The translations under genes were made by a program, and so were the position numbers. Shown piece after piece: positions 1 to 8,577 of a DNA stretch of 64,000 nt. How positions within the stretch are numbered: position 1 is the stretch's first letter; the number at the start of each line of letters is the position of its first letter. The notes under the pieces were generated by a model that had not been told where the DNA came from, did no database searches, and saw only the letters and a program-made list of their open reading frames with translations. The stretch comes from JAJZQZ01 sp963790415 (GTDB taxonomy: Bacteria > Actinomycetota > Thermoleophilia > RBG-16-64-13): positions 744,001 through 808,000 of the forward strand of contig CAWBOK010000003.1 of assembly GCA_963790415.1 (NCBI GenBank), given 5' to 3'.

Positions 1-230
1 GATTCGATGATCGCCAGCACGAGCCCCTCCTTGCTACCGAAGTGATAGCCGATGGCCGACTTGTGCACTCCTGCTTCGGTGGCTACCGCTTGGACCGTCA
101 TGGCGTCCAAGCCTTCCCCCGCCGCGATCCTGCGTGCCGCGTCCAGGATCCGCCTACCGACCGGCGACAGGTCCACGATCCGTGCGTCCGGCGCGAGCGC
201 GGCCGGGTTGGGCGAATCGGATGCGTTCAT
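1..230 (-). CDS. TetR-family transcriptional regulator, N-terminal part (runs off left edge)
   Basis: Translating the minus strand from the ATG at 230 gives about 76 residues with a TetR DNA-binding domain. A three-helix region at roughly residues 25-70 contains the recognition stretch AGVHKSAIGYHFGSKEGL. The ligand-binding C-terminal half lies beyond position 1. The gene is divergent from the CPBP protease gene at 439, and a perfect palindrome sits between them at 328-343. I infer that it represses itself and/or the CPBP gene. The ligand is unknown. Confidence 0.85.
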   Translation of the reverse strand, partial: MNASDSPNPAALAPDARIVDLSPVGRRILDAARRIAAGEGLDAMTVQAVATEAGVHKSAIGYHFGSKEGLVLAIIE

Positions 231-327
231 GGTTCTTCCTCTGCGTCGGCTCTGCACTGGATCGCCGGCAGCGACCCCGTGAGCCTTGACTTTATCGGTT
301 CTTGAACATTAAGATTACCACCGTCAT

Positions 328-343
328 AGACGAACGTTCGTCT
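328..343. promoter_or_regulatory. Palindromic TetR-type operator
   Basis: AGACGAACGTTCGTCT is a perfect 16-bp palindrome in the gap between the divergent TetR gene (start 230) and the CPBP gene (start 439). Its core, ACGAACGTTCGT, has the length and symmetry usual for TetR-dimer operators. Its position fits control of both flanking genes. Binding is inferred. Confidence 0.7.
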
Positions 344-438
344 GCCAACCTCCGTGCCCAACTTTTGGCCGCGCTCTTCGGCCGCGGTGAGTGGCGACGC
401 GCGCAGGCGAGTACATATCGGCACAGAGGAGCCCCACA

Positions 439-1236
439 GTGAAGATCAAGCCCCGCCCAGCCCTGGCCTTCGCGATCGGCATCGGTTATATCTTCCTGTT
501 CCTCATCCTCGAGCTGATCGCCAACGTCGACTACGACCAGGTCGGTGCCAACACCCACAACGTCATACGGGCGATCGTCGTGCCCCTGGCCGTCTGCTCG
601 GTCCTCCTGGCGATACTCACCTCGGTGCTCGGCTGGTGGCGGCCCGTGCTGCGCGAGCAGCCGACCGACCCGCCCCGGCCGCCCCGCTGGATGCTCGCCA
701 TCCCGGCCCTCGTCCTCGCAGTCGCCTTGCTCGGCATCCCGTACGGCAGCCTCGGCGATCTCGGTCTCACCTATCTGCTCTGGCTCGCTCTCGGCACGCT
801 GATGGTCGGTTTCTCCGAAGAGATCGTCTACCGGGGCCTGGCCGTGGTCGGCTTCCGCGGAGGGTACCGCGAGGTGTACGTCTGGCTGTGGTCGTGCGTG
901 CTGTTCGGGCTGCTGCACTCGGTCAACATCATCTTGGGTCAGGGAGCCGTTGCGACGGTCCAGCAATTGGTTTTCGCGTTCATCCTGGGCGGTATCCTGT
1001 ACGCCGTGCGCCGCGCGACCGGCGCCATCATCCCGGCCATGCTGCTGCACGGCCTCTGGGACTTCTCTGCGATCAGCGCGGCCACGGCGGCCGGAAGCGG
1101 CACCGCGCCGACGGCTGTGAACCTGAGCACCGCCGGTCTCGCGGGCCTGCGAAGCCTGCTTCTCTTCGCGGTAGTGGTGCTGTTCCTGGTCGGCGCGAAG
1201 CGCCTGCTGTCCAGCAAGACCACAGCACCTGCGTGA
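439..1236 (+). CDS. CPBP (CAAX/ABI) family intramembrane metalloprotease
   Basis: A 265-residue multi-pass membrane protein. The three family motifs are present: EEIVYR (E127, E128, R132), a histidine at about H160 in FGLLHS, and H204 in HGLWD. These form the proposed metal site of CPBP/Rce1-type glutamic or metalloproteases. I chose the GTG at 439 because AGAGGAG lies just upstream; an in-frame GTG at 391 is the longer alternative. The stop overlaps the next start (GTGA at 1233-1236), so a peptidase remnant was translationally coupled to it. It is probably regulated by the divergent TetR protein. Substrate unknown; members act in prenyl-protein processing, bacteriocin immunity or membrane stress. 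Confidence 0.85.
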   Translation: MKIKPRPALAFAIGIGYIFLFLILELIANVDYDQVGANTHNVIRAIVVPLAVCSVLLAILTSVLGWWRPVLREQPTDPPRPPRWMLAIPALVLAVALLGIPYGSLGDLGLTYLLWLALGTLMVGFSEEIVYRGLAVVGFRGGYREVYVWLWSCVLFGLLHSVNIILGQGAVATVQQLVFAFILGGILYAVRRATGAIIPAMLLHGLWDFSAISAATAAGSGTAPTAVNLSTAGLAGLRSLLLFAVVVLFLVGAKRLLSSKTTAPA

Positions 1237-1457
1237 TTCAAACGCCGCGGGCCCGCGACCTTGGGATCCCCTTCGAGGGCACTCCGGGCCCGTGGAACGC
1301 GATCACCGAAGTCGCCGGCGTCGAGGTGGGGTACACGACCCTGATCGAAGGCGACGGCCCGCTGGTGGTAGGCGCGGGTCCGGGGAAGACGGGCGTGACG
1401 GTTATCCTGCCCCGGGGTACCGGGTGGGCGTGCTCGTGCAGGGCAACACAGCGGTGA
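1233..1457 (+). pseudogene. Truncated P1-family peptidase (DmpA / L-aminopeptidase-esterase type), N-terminal remnant
   Basis: The 74 codons starting at the overlapping GTG encode RARDLGIPFEGTPGPWNAI, then a GVEVGYTTL stretch and TGVTVILPRG. This is the characteristic opening of P1/DmpA self-cleaving aminopeptidases, which are normally over 300 residues. The reading frame then degenerates and stops at 1457. The catalytic Ser/Thr cleavage region is absent, so no active enzyme can be made. The GTGA overlap with the CPBP gene shows that the intact ancestor was part of that operon. Truncation by deletion is the simplest explanation, since the next gene on the opposite strand ends at 1494. Confidence 0.75.
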
Positions 1458-1493
1458 GCGGCGTCTGAGGCAGGACCCGCGCAGGGCGAGGAT

Positions 1494-2537
1494 TCAGCCT
1501 TCGACTTGAGGGGCCGGCACCGCCGCATCGTCGGACGGCGGTGACCCCGCCCGCACCTCTTCCTGCCGGATCATGCCGGTGATCGCGGCATAGGTGAGCA
1601 GGGTTACCGCCAGGCCGAGGAACTGGGCGTTCTGGTTATGGTAGAAGGCGAAGAACTCGGTGACGAAGATGGTGACGAGCAGCGCGCGCTGAAACCAGCG
1701 ATAGGCGGTCAGTCGCGACTGGCGCCAGCGTACCAGGCCTACAAGCACGAAGGCGCCGCTGACAAGGGACGAGATGACTTGTCCGAGACTCCAGAAGTCC
1801 AACGTCGGAAGACCCGTCTGTCCGGCGGCCACGGCGACGGCGAACGCAATGGCCACAAGGATGTTCGCCAGGGCGACCACGACGAGGTAGCCCACCAGTA
1901 GGCCCTTGAACCAGCGTCTTCGCACAAGTGAGTCGTAGAACCTCTCGAAACGAGCACGCAAACGTTCGTAGAAGGGCGGAGCACCTTGCGTGAGCGAGGT
2001 CATGCGCGTGAGCATCCGGTTCAGATCACGGACCAGGGGGTCACTCTGGTCGCACTCGGCGAGCAGAGTGAGGCCCTTGGCCCGCTCAATCTGGTCCAAG
2101 TCGCGGAGGACCGCCTCCTTAGCCACGTCGAAGGCGTTCACGAGCGCCGACTGCGGCGAAAGTTTGGCGTTGCGGACGATGATGTGTGCGATGAGGAACA
2201 GCACCACGAATATCAGATAGATGAATGCGATGGCAGGCTGGAAGAAGTAGTCGTTGTCGGACGTGACGAACTTGCCGAGTTCGTCGATGAAGAGGCCGAA
2301 GCCGATGCCGGCGGCGAACGTCGCCAGCACCCTCCAGAGCCGCCCCTGCATGGCCATGAACAGCACGAAGGCGATGAGCATCCCGAGCCCGCCCCACAGC
2401 AGGTGGGCGAAGTGGATCTTGCCGCCGCCGAGCTGTGGCCAGCCGGTCGCCGCTAGGGCGGCGCGCACGATGAAGATGGTGGCGAAGGCCGTGACCATGA
2501 ACAGCTCCAGATCGCGGCCCGCGTAGATGCTGCGCAC
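1494..2537 (-). CDS. Multi-pass membrane protein of unknown function
   Basis: A 347-residue protein with about four N-terminal hydrophobic helices (residues about 10-125), a hydrophilic cytosolic loop of about 80 residues, and further helices at the C-terminus (about 215-325). I do not recognise the family. The GTG at 2537 is used because the sequence upstream reads as leader; a strong AGGGAGG lies about 40 bases further upstream with no ATG, GTG or TTG after it, so the start is uncertain. It is divergent from the DUF389 gene at 2821. Confidence 0.6.
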   Translation of the reverse strand: MRSIYAGRDLELFMVTAFATIFIVRAALAATGWPQLGGGKIHFAHLLWGGLGMLIAFVLFMAMQGRLWRVLATFAAGIGFGLFIDELGKFVTSDNDYFFQPAIAFIYLIFVVLFLIAHIIVRNAKLSPQSALVNAFDVAKEAVLRDLDQIERAKGLTLLAECDQSDPLVRDLNRMLTRMTSLTQGAPPFYERLRARFERFYDSLVRRRWFKGLLVGYLVVVALANILVAIAFAVAVAAGQTGLPTLDFWSLGQVISSLVSGAFVLVGLVRWRQSRLTAYRWFQRALLVTIFVTEFFAFYHNQNAQFLGLAVTLLTYAAITGMIRQEEVRAGSPPSDDAAVPAPQVEG

Positions 2538-2655
2538 GAAGAATGATCGCCTTGGGGATGTCGACTCGATTGTGATGGTACCTCCCTTTAGGAGCGGCGC
2601 ACGTTCCGGGCTCTGCGATAAGTGAAGACCTAGATTCCCTCACCGCGGTGGACCA

Positions 2656-2713
2656 AACCGGGGGCCCTTCCCAGCGATTGATCATGGCTGCCGTAGTGGG
2701 AAGGTTTCCGGTT
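2656..2713. repeat. Imperfect inverted repeat between divergent membrane-protein genes
   Basis: The left arm runs 2656-2673 (AACCGG, mismatched centre, CCTTCCCA) and the right arm 2697-2713 (TGGGAAGG, mismatched centre, CCGGTT), with about 23 bases between them. It lies in the 283-base gap between the genes starting at 2537 (minus) and 2821 (plus). Downstream a TATTAT at 2750-2755 could be a -10 element for the plus-strand operon, without a clear -35. The repeat may be an operator or a transcribed hairpin. Confidence 0.4.
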
Positions 2714-2820
2714 CCGTGTGCTCGGTGGGCAAGGTGGCGGTATCCATACTATTATGGGGCGGCGCCGCTCGGTCGGGACGCCGAACGGCGGCAGACAGGA
2801 CCGCCAAGAAGGGGGAGCCG

Positions 2821-3828
2821 ATGGGTAGCGTGAGTGAGTTGCTGCACGGCGGAGAGGTCACCGCCGACGAGGTGGCGCGGGTCCGCGACGTGGTCGTGTT
2901 CGAGCCCCCGGACCTTAAGGTCAAGCTCGTCCGCTTCTGGATCCTCCTCATGCTCGCCACGGCGATCGCGACCTACGGCCTGATCGGCGATTCTGTCGCG
3001 ACCGTCATCGGGGCGATGATTGTCGCCCCGCTCATGCTCCCGATCATGGGGCTCGCCTATGGCATCGCCGTCGGGGACGGTAGGGCGATCGGGATGTCCC
3101 TGCTGGTCGGCGTCGGGGGTATCCTGACGGCCATCGGCGTGGGTTGGGTGCTCGCCCAGGTGTTGTCCTCCTCGTTCGATCCCGAGCAGGTCGGTCAGAT
3201 CATGGCTCGGACCTCTCCGAACCTGATCGACATGCTGGCCGCCCTGGCGACCGGGCTCGCTGGGGCGTTCGCCATCGGGCGCAAGGATGTCTCGGACACC
3301 CTGCCGGGGGTCGCCATCGCCATCTCGCTGGTGCCGCCCTTGGCCAACGTGGGGATACTGCTCTCGGTCGGCAGGACTGACCTCGCGATGGGGAGCCTCC
3401 TCCTGTTCGTCACCAACTACCTGGCGATCGTGCTCACCGGGTCGGTCGTCTTCGGTCTACTGGGCTACCCAAAGGTCGCCTTTGTAGGAAAGACCCACCG
3501 CAGCAAGCGTGTGGCGGTGGCGCTGGTCATCCTCATGTTCGTGGTCATCCTGGCACCGCTCGGCTACCAGAGCTTCACGACGTGGCTTGACCGCACGGCC
3601 GCGGGCACGGCCTCCGCCGCCACCGAGACCTGGCTCCAGGGTTCCGGCTACTCCCTCGTTTCGGTGAAGGTGGACGTAGCGGCGTCGGCGCTCAGTATCG
3701 TCATCTCAGGCTCGGGCACCATCCCGCCGCAGTCGGAGCTGGAGAAGGCGCTGGCCGGAAAGGTGTTCGGCCTGGACGTGCTCTTGGAGGCCGTCCCCAC
3801 TGAGCGGTTCACGTTGAGGACCGAGTAG
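2821..3828 (+). CDS. DUF389 / TIGR00341 family membrane protein
   Basis: A 335-residue membrane protein with the DUF389 core: a short hydrophilic N-terminus followed by six or more helices carrying IGAMIVAPLMLPIMGLAYG and the later SLVPPLANVG motif. The C-terminal 80 residues are soluble. The ATG at 2821 follows AAGGGGGAG. The family is widespread and functionally undefined; transport or envelope roles are suggested only by topology. It is followed after 10 bases by the large holin-phosphodiesterase gene, probably in one transcript. Confidence 0.85.
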   Translation: MGSVSELLHGGEVTADEVARVRDVVVFEPPDLKVKLVRFWILLMLATAIATYGLIGDSVATVIGAMIVAPLMLPIMGLAYGIAVGDGRAIGMSLLVGVGGILTAIGVGWVLAQVLSSSFDPEQVGQIMARTSPNLIDMLAALATGLAGAFAIGRKDVSDTLPGVAIAISLVPPLANVGILLSVGRTDLAMGSLLLFVTNYLAIVLTGSVVFGLLGYPKVAFVGKTHRSKRVAVALVILMFVVILAPLGYQSFTTWLDRTAAGTASAATETWLQGSGYSLVSVKVDVAASALSIVISGSGTIPPQSELEKALAGKVFGLDVLLEAVPTERFTLRTE

Positions 3829-3838
3829 GGGTCGCAGC

Positions 3839-6538
3839 ATGATCAGAGCGATCAGGGCGATGCTGTCGTGGCTGGTGCGCCACGCCGTCATGTGGGTCGT
3901 CGACGCGCTGGCGTTGGGGCTGACCTCGCTGGTGGTCCCGGGGGTCTCGTTCGCCCCGACCGCTAACGCGCCGGGATGGCTCTACGCTGTGGCCGCCGCC
4001 TTCCTCCTCGGCATGGTCAACCTGCTCATCCGTCCCATGGTGCTGCTTCTCGCCCGGCCGCTGGGTTTCTTCGCCCTGTTCGGGATCGGGCTGGTAGTGA
4101 ATGCGCTGACGCTGTGGATTACCGCCCGGCTGCTCCCAGGGTTCACGATCAATGGGTTGATCCCCGCCGTCATCGGGGGCTTCGTGTTCGTCGCGGTCAA
4201 CACGGTGGTGACCACGGTCCTCGAGCTCGACGACGAGGGCTCGTTCTACGAGCACCGCATCCAACGCTTGGCTGCCCGACAGCCGTTCGCCGGTGCGTCG
4301 GAGCCCGGGGTGGGACTGGTCATGCTGGAGATCGACGGGCTCAGCTACCACCACATGAAGAAGGCCCTCGACGAAGGCTACATGCCTACGCTGGCCGGCT
4401 TGATCGAAGAAGCGGGCTACATTCTCTCGAAGGTGGATTGCGGCATACCGTCCCAGACCTCCGCGTGCCAGGCGGGCATCATGTTCGGCGACAACCACGA
4501 CATCCCCGCGTTCCGCTGGTACGACAAGGACGAGCAGAAGCTGTACGTCTCTGGCAGCGACGCCGCGGCGATCAACGCCCGCTATGCCCACGGTGACGGC
4601 CTCATGCGGGGTGGGTCCAGCATCGACAACATGCTGAACGGCGACGCCGAGAAGTCCCTGCTGACCCTCGCCGACCTCCGGACGGCCGACAGCGAGCAGC
4701 AGAAGCGGCGCACCGGCGACGTCTACCTCCTCTGCCTCAACCCCTACTTCCTCGCGCGGACCTTCGTGCTGACGCTGTGGGCGGTGCTACGGGAGCTGTG
4801 GGAAGCGTGGCGCCAGAAGCGCAACGACGTCTACCCGCGGCTGAACCGGGTGGCCCACTTCTATCCGTTCGTGCGGGCCGCCACCTCGGTCTTCGTGCGC
4901 GACCTCTCGGCCCACCTGACGGTGATGGACGCCATGCGGGGCTCGCCCGCCATCTACGTCACGTATCCGGGCTACGACGAGGTGGCGCATCATTCCGGCC
5001 CATGGACGAGCGACGCCTTCGGCGAGCTGCGGCGCTATGACAAGGTGATCGCCCGCGTCCTCCGGGTGATCCAGGAGAAGGCGCCCCGCCCGTACGAGCT
5101 GGTGGTGCTCTCCGATCACGGCCAGTCCTTCGGGGCCACCTTCGCCCAGCGCTACGGCGTGAGCCTGAAGGAGTTCATCGAGCAGCAGCTGCCCGAAGGG
5201 ACGGGCGTCGCTCAATCGATGGGGGGCGACACGGGCATCACCACCCTGTCGGCCGCGGGCAGCGAGCTTCAGAACGTCCACGAAAGTGGCACCGGCGGCG
5301 GTCTTGGACGGGCCGTGGCCAAGCGGGTGCGGCGCCTGATCGACCGGGGCGTTATTGCACAGCAGCCTGCCGACGCGGCGGCGTCGGCCCAGGTCACGGC
5401 GTACGGCAGCGGCAACCTGGCCCAGGTGTACTTCGACCTCCTGCCTCGCAGGATCACTCTGGAGGAGCTTGAGGACGCCTACCCCGGCATGGTCGACGCG
5501 CTGGTGCAGCATGAAGGCATCGGGTTCGTGGCGGGCTATGCCGCGGACGGCGTCCCGGTCGTGCTGGGCAAAGGGGGGCGGAGGGACCTGTACACAGGTG
5601 AGGTCCGGGGGGACGATCCCCTGGCTCCGTACGCGCACCCCGAAGGTCACGGGGCGGCCTCGGTGGAGAAGCGGGCCTGGCAGGTCCGCTGGGTCATGGA
5701 CTTCCCCCACGCGGGCGACCTCATGGTGGTCAGCACCGTCTACCCCGACGGCACGGTGGCGGCGCTGGAGGAGCTGATCGGCAGTCACGGCGGCATGGGG
5801 GGAGAGCAGACCGACGCCTTCCTGTTCCACCCGCCCACCATCAGCGTCCCCGACACGCGCAACTCCACCGACGTGTTCCACATCCTCAACGGACGCCGGG
5901 GCGGACAGCCGGCCGAGAGGCCGCCGGCGCCGGTGGACGAGGACGTGGAGGCGTGGTCGCCGCGCAACCTCTGGAGGGGCATCGCCGCCCCGGGTGTGTG
6001 GGTGCCCAACGCCCTGCACTGCCTGGCCTTCGATCCGAAGGCGTACAGGCGTGTGGTCGCCGACACCCGCATGACCGGCCCGGCGCTCCTCATCGCGGTG
6101 GTGGGCATCGTGCTGGCCGCGGTGACGCGCCAAGGGTCGCTTGAATGGTGGCGGATCCCGGTGTCGCTGCTGGACTGGTGGATCTCTTCGCTGGCGATCT
6201 TCGCGGCCGGCCGCCTGCTCAGCCGCAAAGGCACCTACACGAGGACCTTCCGGGCGTTGGGTTTCTCCCAGGCGGTCTACCTCATCGAGGTGCTGGCCTT
6301 CATCCCCGGGATGGCCTTCGCGGTCCGCTTCTTGGCGGGCATCTTGGGGTTCGTCGCGGTGTGGGTGGCGGCGACCACTGCCCACGAGACCCGGGGGTTC
6401 CGCACGATCATATTCCCGATCCTGCCGCTCCTCGTGGTCATCGCCAGCTTGGCGGTCGTCTTCATCCTGCTGCTGGGGGCGGGGGTCACCGTCGAGGCTC
6501 TGCTCGAGAACATGGGTCTGGGCGGAGGGGGGCAGTAG
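3839..6538 (+). CDS. Holin_4/YvlD-like membrane domain fused to alkaline-phosphatase-superfamily phosphodiesterase and YIP1-like membrane domain
   Basis: An 899-residue three-part protein. Residues about 1-125 form four helices like the PhlB/YvlD 'phage holin 4' family. Residues about 155-620 resemble type I phosphodiesterase/nucleotide pyrophosphatases: MLEIDG gives the first metal Asp, QTSACQ the probable nucleophile region, YDEVAHH the Asp-His metal pair, and LSDHG the Asp-His of the second site. Residues about 665-890 contain five or so helices resembling YIP1 domains. The active site would face the outside if the first domain has four crossings. The substrate may be a lipid-linked or envelope phosphate ester; this is inference. 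Start ATG 3839, just after the DUF389 stop. Confidence 0.8.
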   Translation: MIRAIRAMLSWLVRHAVMWVVDALALGLTSLVVPGVSFAPTANAPGWLYAVAAAFLLGMVNLLIRPMVLLLARPLGFFALFGIGLVVNALTLWITARLLPGFTINGLIPAVIGGFVFVAVNTVVTTVLELDDEGSFYEHRIQRLAARQPFAGASEPGVGLVMLEIDGLSYHHMKKALDEGYMPTLAGLIEEAGYILSKVDCGIPSQTSACQAGIMFGDNHDIPAFRWYDKDEQKLYVSGSDAAAINARYAHGDGLMRGGSSIDNMLNGDAEKSLLTLADLRTADSEQQKRRTGDVYLLCLNPYFLARTFVLTLWAVLRELWEAWRQKRNDVYPRLNRVAHFYPFVRAATSVFVRDLSAHLTVMDAMRGSPAIYVTYPGYDEVAHHSGPWTSDAFGELRRYDKVIARVLRVIQEKAPRPYELVVLSDHGQSFGATFAQRYGVSLKEFIEQQLPEGTGVAQSMGGDTGITTLSAAGSELQNVHESGTGGGLGRAVAKRVRRLIDRGVIAQQPADAAASAQVTAYGSGNLAQVYFDLLPRRITLEELEDAYPGMVDALVQHEGIGFVAGYAADGVPVVLGKGGRRDLYTGEVRGDDPLAPYAHPEGHGAASVEKRAWQVRWVMDFPHAGDLMVVSTVYPDGTVAALEELIGSHGGMGGEQTDAFLFHPPTISVPDTRNSTDVFHILNGRRGGQPAERPPAPVDEDVEAWSPRNLWRGIAAPGVWVPNALHCLAFDPKAYRRVVADTRMTGPALLIAVVGIVLAAVTRQGSLEWWRIPVSLLDWWISSLAIFAAGRLLSRKGTYTRTFRALGFSQAVYLIEVLAFIPGMAFAVRFLAGILGFVAVWVAATTAHETRGFRTIIFPILPLLVVIASLAVVFILLLGAGVTVEALLENMGLGGGGQ

Positions 6539-6670
6539 CGCGGGGGCGGGCTCCACCCCACCGTCAGGAACCCGAAGCCGGCAGGCCGAGCAGCTCCATG
6601 AGTTTGGAGGAGACTTTCTCGGGTCGTGCGGGGGCCTCAGTCACGGTGCGCCGATAGTAGCATGGGGTCG

Positions 6671-6699
6671 TTGCATTCGATGCCCGGAACGTCTACATT
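6671..6699 (+). promoter_or_regulatory. Sigma-70-type promoter for the K+ channel operon
   Basis: TTGCAT (6671-6676), a 17-base spacer and TACATT (6694-6699) lie about 60 bases before the GTG at 6760. The preceding gene ends at 6538, so the channel pair has its own promoter. The -35 is identical to the one proposed at 8131. Confidence 0.55.
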
Positions 6700-6759
6700 T
6701 GCAGCCCGCCTCTACCATCCTCTCCCGGGTGCGGGTCTCGCTGATGAGGGCATGATGAC

Positions 6760-7497
6760 GTGGCACGACTGAAGCGGCTGGAAGCAGCGGTCTTCGACGA
6801 CCGTTCGAGGCAGCTCGATCACTTCGGGCGGCTGTTGCTCGTGACCATCGCGGCGATCGTCACCCTGTTCCTGTTCGATCTCCGCTCGCCTGCCGGCGAC
6901 TTGAGTGGAGACGCGACCGTCGTCGTGGTCACGGTGTTCGTGGGGGCGATGCTGCTGCTGGCGTTGCGGGCCTCGGGCGTGTCGCGCCGGTGGACCCGGA
7001 TCGCCGACATCGGGGTCCTCATCGGGCTTGTCGCGTCAGTCGTCTTGCTCCTGCTCGGTCTGGCGGGCGTTCGGGACCAAGCGGGCGGTTATTCTATGGG
7101 CCCCTCATTCCTGATGTTCGCTCTCGCTGGGGTCGCACCGATCATGGTCATCCGGCGTCTGTCGCATCACCGACGGGTCTCGCTGCAGACTGTGCTGGGG
7201 GCGGTCGCGGCGTACCTGTTGATCGCCGTGGCCTTCGACTTCCTGTTCCTGGCGGCCGACTTCTACCAGGGGACACCCTTCTTCGGCAAGCCGCAGCCGA
7301 CCACGAGCTTCATGTACTTCAGTCTCGTGAGCGTGACCACCACAGGCTATGGCGACCTCGTGGCGACGACGCAGGTGGGCCGTCTGCTCGCCACGAGTGA
7401 GGCCGTCGTCGGCCAGGTGTACCTGGTGACCTTCGTCGGGATGGTCGTCGGCCTTTTCGCCCAGTCGTGGAGACAGGGGGAACGACCGGGCGAATGA
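6760..7497 (+). CDS. Two-pore-helix type potassium channel (Ion_trans_2)
   Basis: A 245-residue membrane protein with several helices and a C-terminal pore module. The filter TTTGYGDL (GYG at about residues 196-198) is the canonical K+ selectivity signature and is followed by one last helix. No voltage-sensor arginine ladder or cytosolic RCK domain is visible. Start GTG 6760; the ATG at 6752 is out of frame. The stop overlaps the following start as ATGA (7494-7497), so the two proteins are translationally coupled. It probably sets K+ flux or membrane potential. Confidence 0.9.
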   Translation: MARLKRLEAAVFDDRSRQLDHFGRLLLVTIAAIVTLFLFDLRSPAGDLSGDATVVVVTVFVGAMLLLALRASGVSRRWTRIADIGVLIGLVASVVLLLLGLAGVRDQAGGYSMGPSFLMFALAGVAPIMVIRRLSHHRRVSLQTVLGAVAAYLLIAVAFDFLFLAADFYQGTPFFGKPQPTTSFMYFSLVSVTTTGYGDLVATTQVGRLLATSEAVVGQVYLVTFVGMVVGLFAQSWRQGERPGE

Positions 7498-8057
7498 TCG
7501 CCGTGCGCGAGCCCTCGTCGATCCAGGAGCTCGACCCCGACGTCGCCCTGCGAAGTGGGACGCTGGACGCCACCATGCTGCTGATAGTGTGGTGCCTGCG
7601 GAACACCTTCTTCCCCCTGCTCTGGGTCGGGCTTACAGTGGCGTTCATCGCGATGCAGCCCGAGAAGGTCGCAGAGCAGCTGGCCGGCCTCGAGAGCGTC
7701 GGAGGCTTCTTCAGAGCGCTGCTGTCCCCGCTCGTGGTGGTGGTCCTGGCCATCGTCGTGAGGGTCGGCGCCTCGGCCTTCGCCCTAGCACTGGCCTTCC
7801 CGTTTAGTGCATGGATCGAGCCCGAAGAGCCCGCGCGCGGCCGCAGATCGAGAGGCCGGATCCGCGTATGGTGGGATCGGATCCACGTGTCCCGGGCGTA
7901 TCGGTCGTTGCGCTGGACGTGGGCGGTCCGCGACCGTGCCGTCAAGCGACTCGGAGGCACTGGGAAGAAGCTGGCGCTGTGTGATTCGGCGTTGCGGTGG
8001 TCAAACGTGCCCCTCGTTGTGGTGTTCGTCGTGACCGTGATCGTCGTGAGGTCGTAG
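7494..8057 (+). CDS. Membrane protein coupled to the K+ channel
   Basis: A 187-residue protein with two hydrophobic segments near residues 28-50 and 68-105, a basic hydrophilic stretch (about 112-160) rich in Arg and Trp, and a C-terminal hydrophobic tail. I do not recognise a family. The ATG lies inside the stop of the K+ channel gene, which argues for a matched stoichiometry and possibly an accessory subunit. That role is inference from position only. Confidence 0.7.
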   Translation: MIAVREPSSIQELDPDVALRSGTLDATMLLIVWCLRNTFFPLLWVGLTVAFIAMQPEKVAEQLAGLESVGGFFRALLSPLVVVVLAIVVRVGASAFALALAFPFSAWIEPEEPARGRRSRGRIRVWWDRIHVSRAYRSLRWTWAVRDRAVKRLGGTGKKLALCDSALRWSNVPLVVVFVVTVIVVRS

Positions 8058-8130
8058 CTCGGCGGGCTCCCACGCGCGCTGGGGTAACAACGTTGCGCTG
8101 CGACTCAGTCGCTCTTTGGCGGGGTTGTTG

Positions 8131-8159
8131 TTGCATTTTTCCACGATTGACACTATATT
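8131..8159 (+). promoter_or_regulatory. Promoter for the YbjQ-family gene
   Basis: TTGCAT (8131-8136), exactly 17 bases, then TATATT (8154-8159), in an AT-rich patch. Transcription would start near 8166 and leave a leader of about 60 bases before the strong ribosome site AGGAGGA and the ATG at 8226. Confidence 0.65.
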
Positions 8160-8225
8160 TTTTGGCCCGCCCCGGCGTCGTGCGCCCGGCGCGGGTTTCC
8201 CCACTCTACACCAGGAGGAAGAGCC

Positions 8226-8546
8226 ATGATCATCACCACGACCGCCGGTATCGAAGGTATGCGAATCGTCGAGTACAAGGGCGTCGTCAGCGCCACGACG
8301 ATCCACGGTATCAACGTCGGCAAGGATTTCAAGGCTTTGGGCCGGAACCTCGTCGGCGGCCGCTCCAAGAGCTACGAGGACGAGATCGACAAGGGTCAGA
8401 ACGAAGCCATGGCCGAGATGGAGACTGCTGCGGCCGCTCTGGGCGCCAACGCCGTCGTAGGTGTGAGCTTCGACATGGAAGGCCTCGGCAACAACGGCAG
8501 CATGCTGATGGTCAACGTGTCCGGCACCGCCGTCGTCGCGGAGTAG
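8226..8546 (+). CDS. YbjQ / UPF0145 family protein
   Basis: A 106-residue soluble protein with the full YbjQ layout: MIITTTAGIEG start, a central YEDEIDKGQNEAMAEM helix and the ALGANAVVGVSFD strand-turn. Members form ring-like pentamers and are sometimes called heavy-metal-binding, but no biochemical role is settled. The ribosome site AGGAGGA is very strong and the promoter good, so it is probably well expressed. The L,D-transpeptidase lipoprotein gene follows after 31 bases and may be co-transcribed. Confidence 0.9.
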   Translation: MIITTTAGIEGMRIVEYKGVVSATTIHGINVGKDFKALGRNLVGGRSKSYEDEIDKGQNEAMAEMETAAAALGANAVVGVSFDMEGLGNNGSMLMVNVSGTAVVAE

Positions 8547-8577
8547 GAACCGTACACCTGGACTGAACGGAGGAGTC

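Noticed and set aside
4787..6556. 589-codon open frame on the minus strand
   Set aside because: It is antisense to the intact holin-phosphodiesterase gene, lacks any known motif and reads as low-complexity His/Arg/Gln; a high-GC shadow.
8147..8152. TTGACA as -35 of the YbjQ gene
   Set aside because: No -10 at 16-18 bases; TTGCAT at 8131 with TATATT fits exactly.
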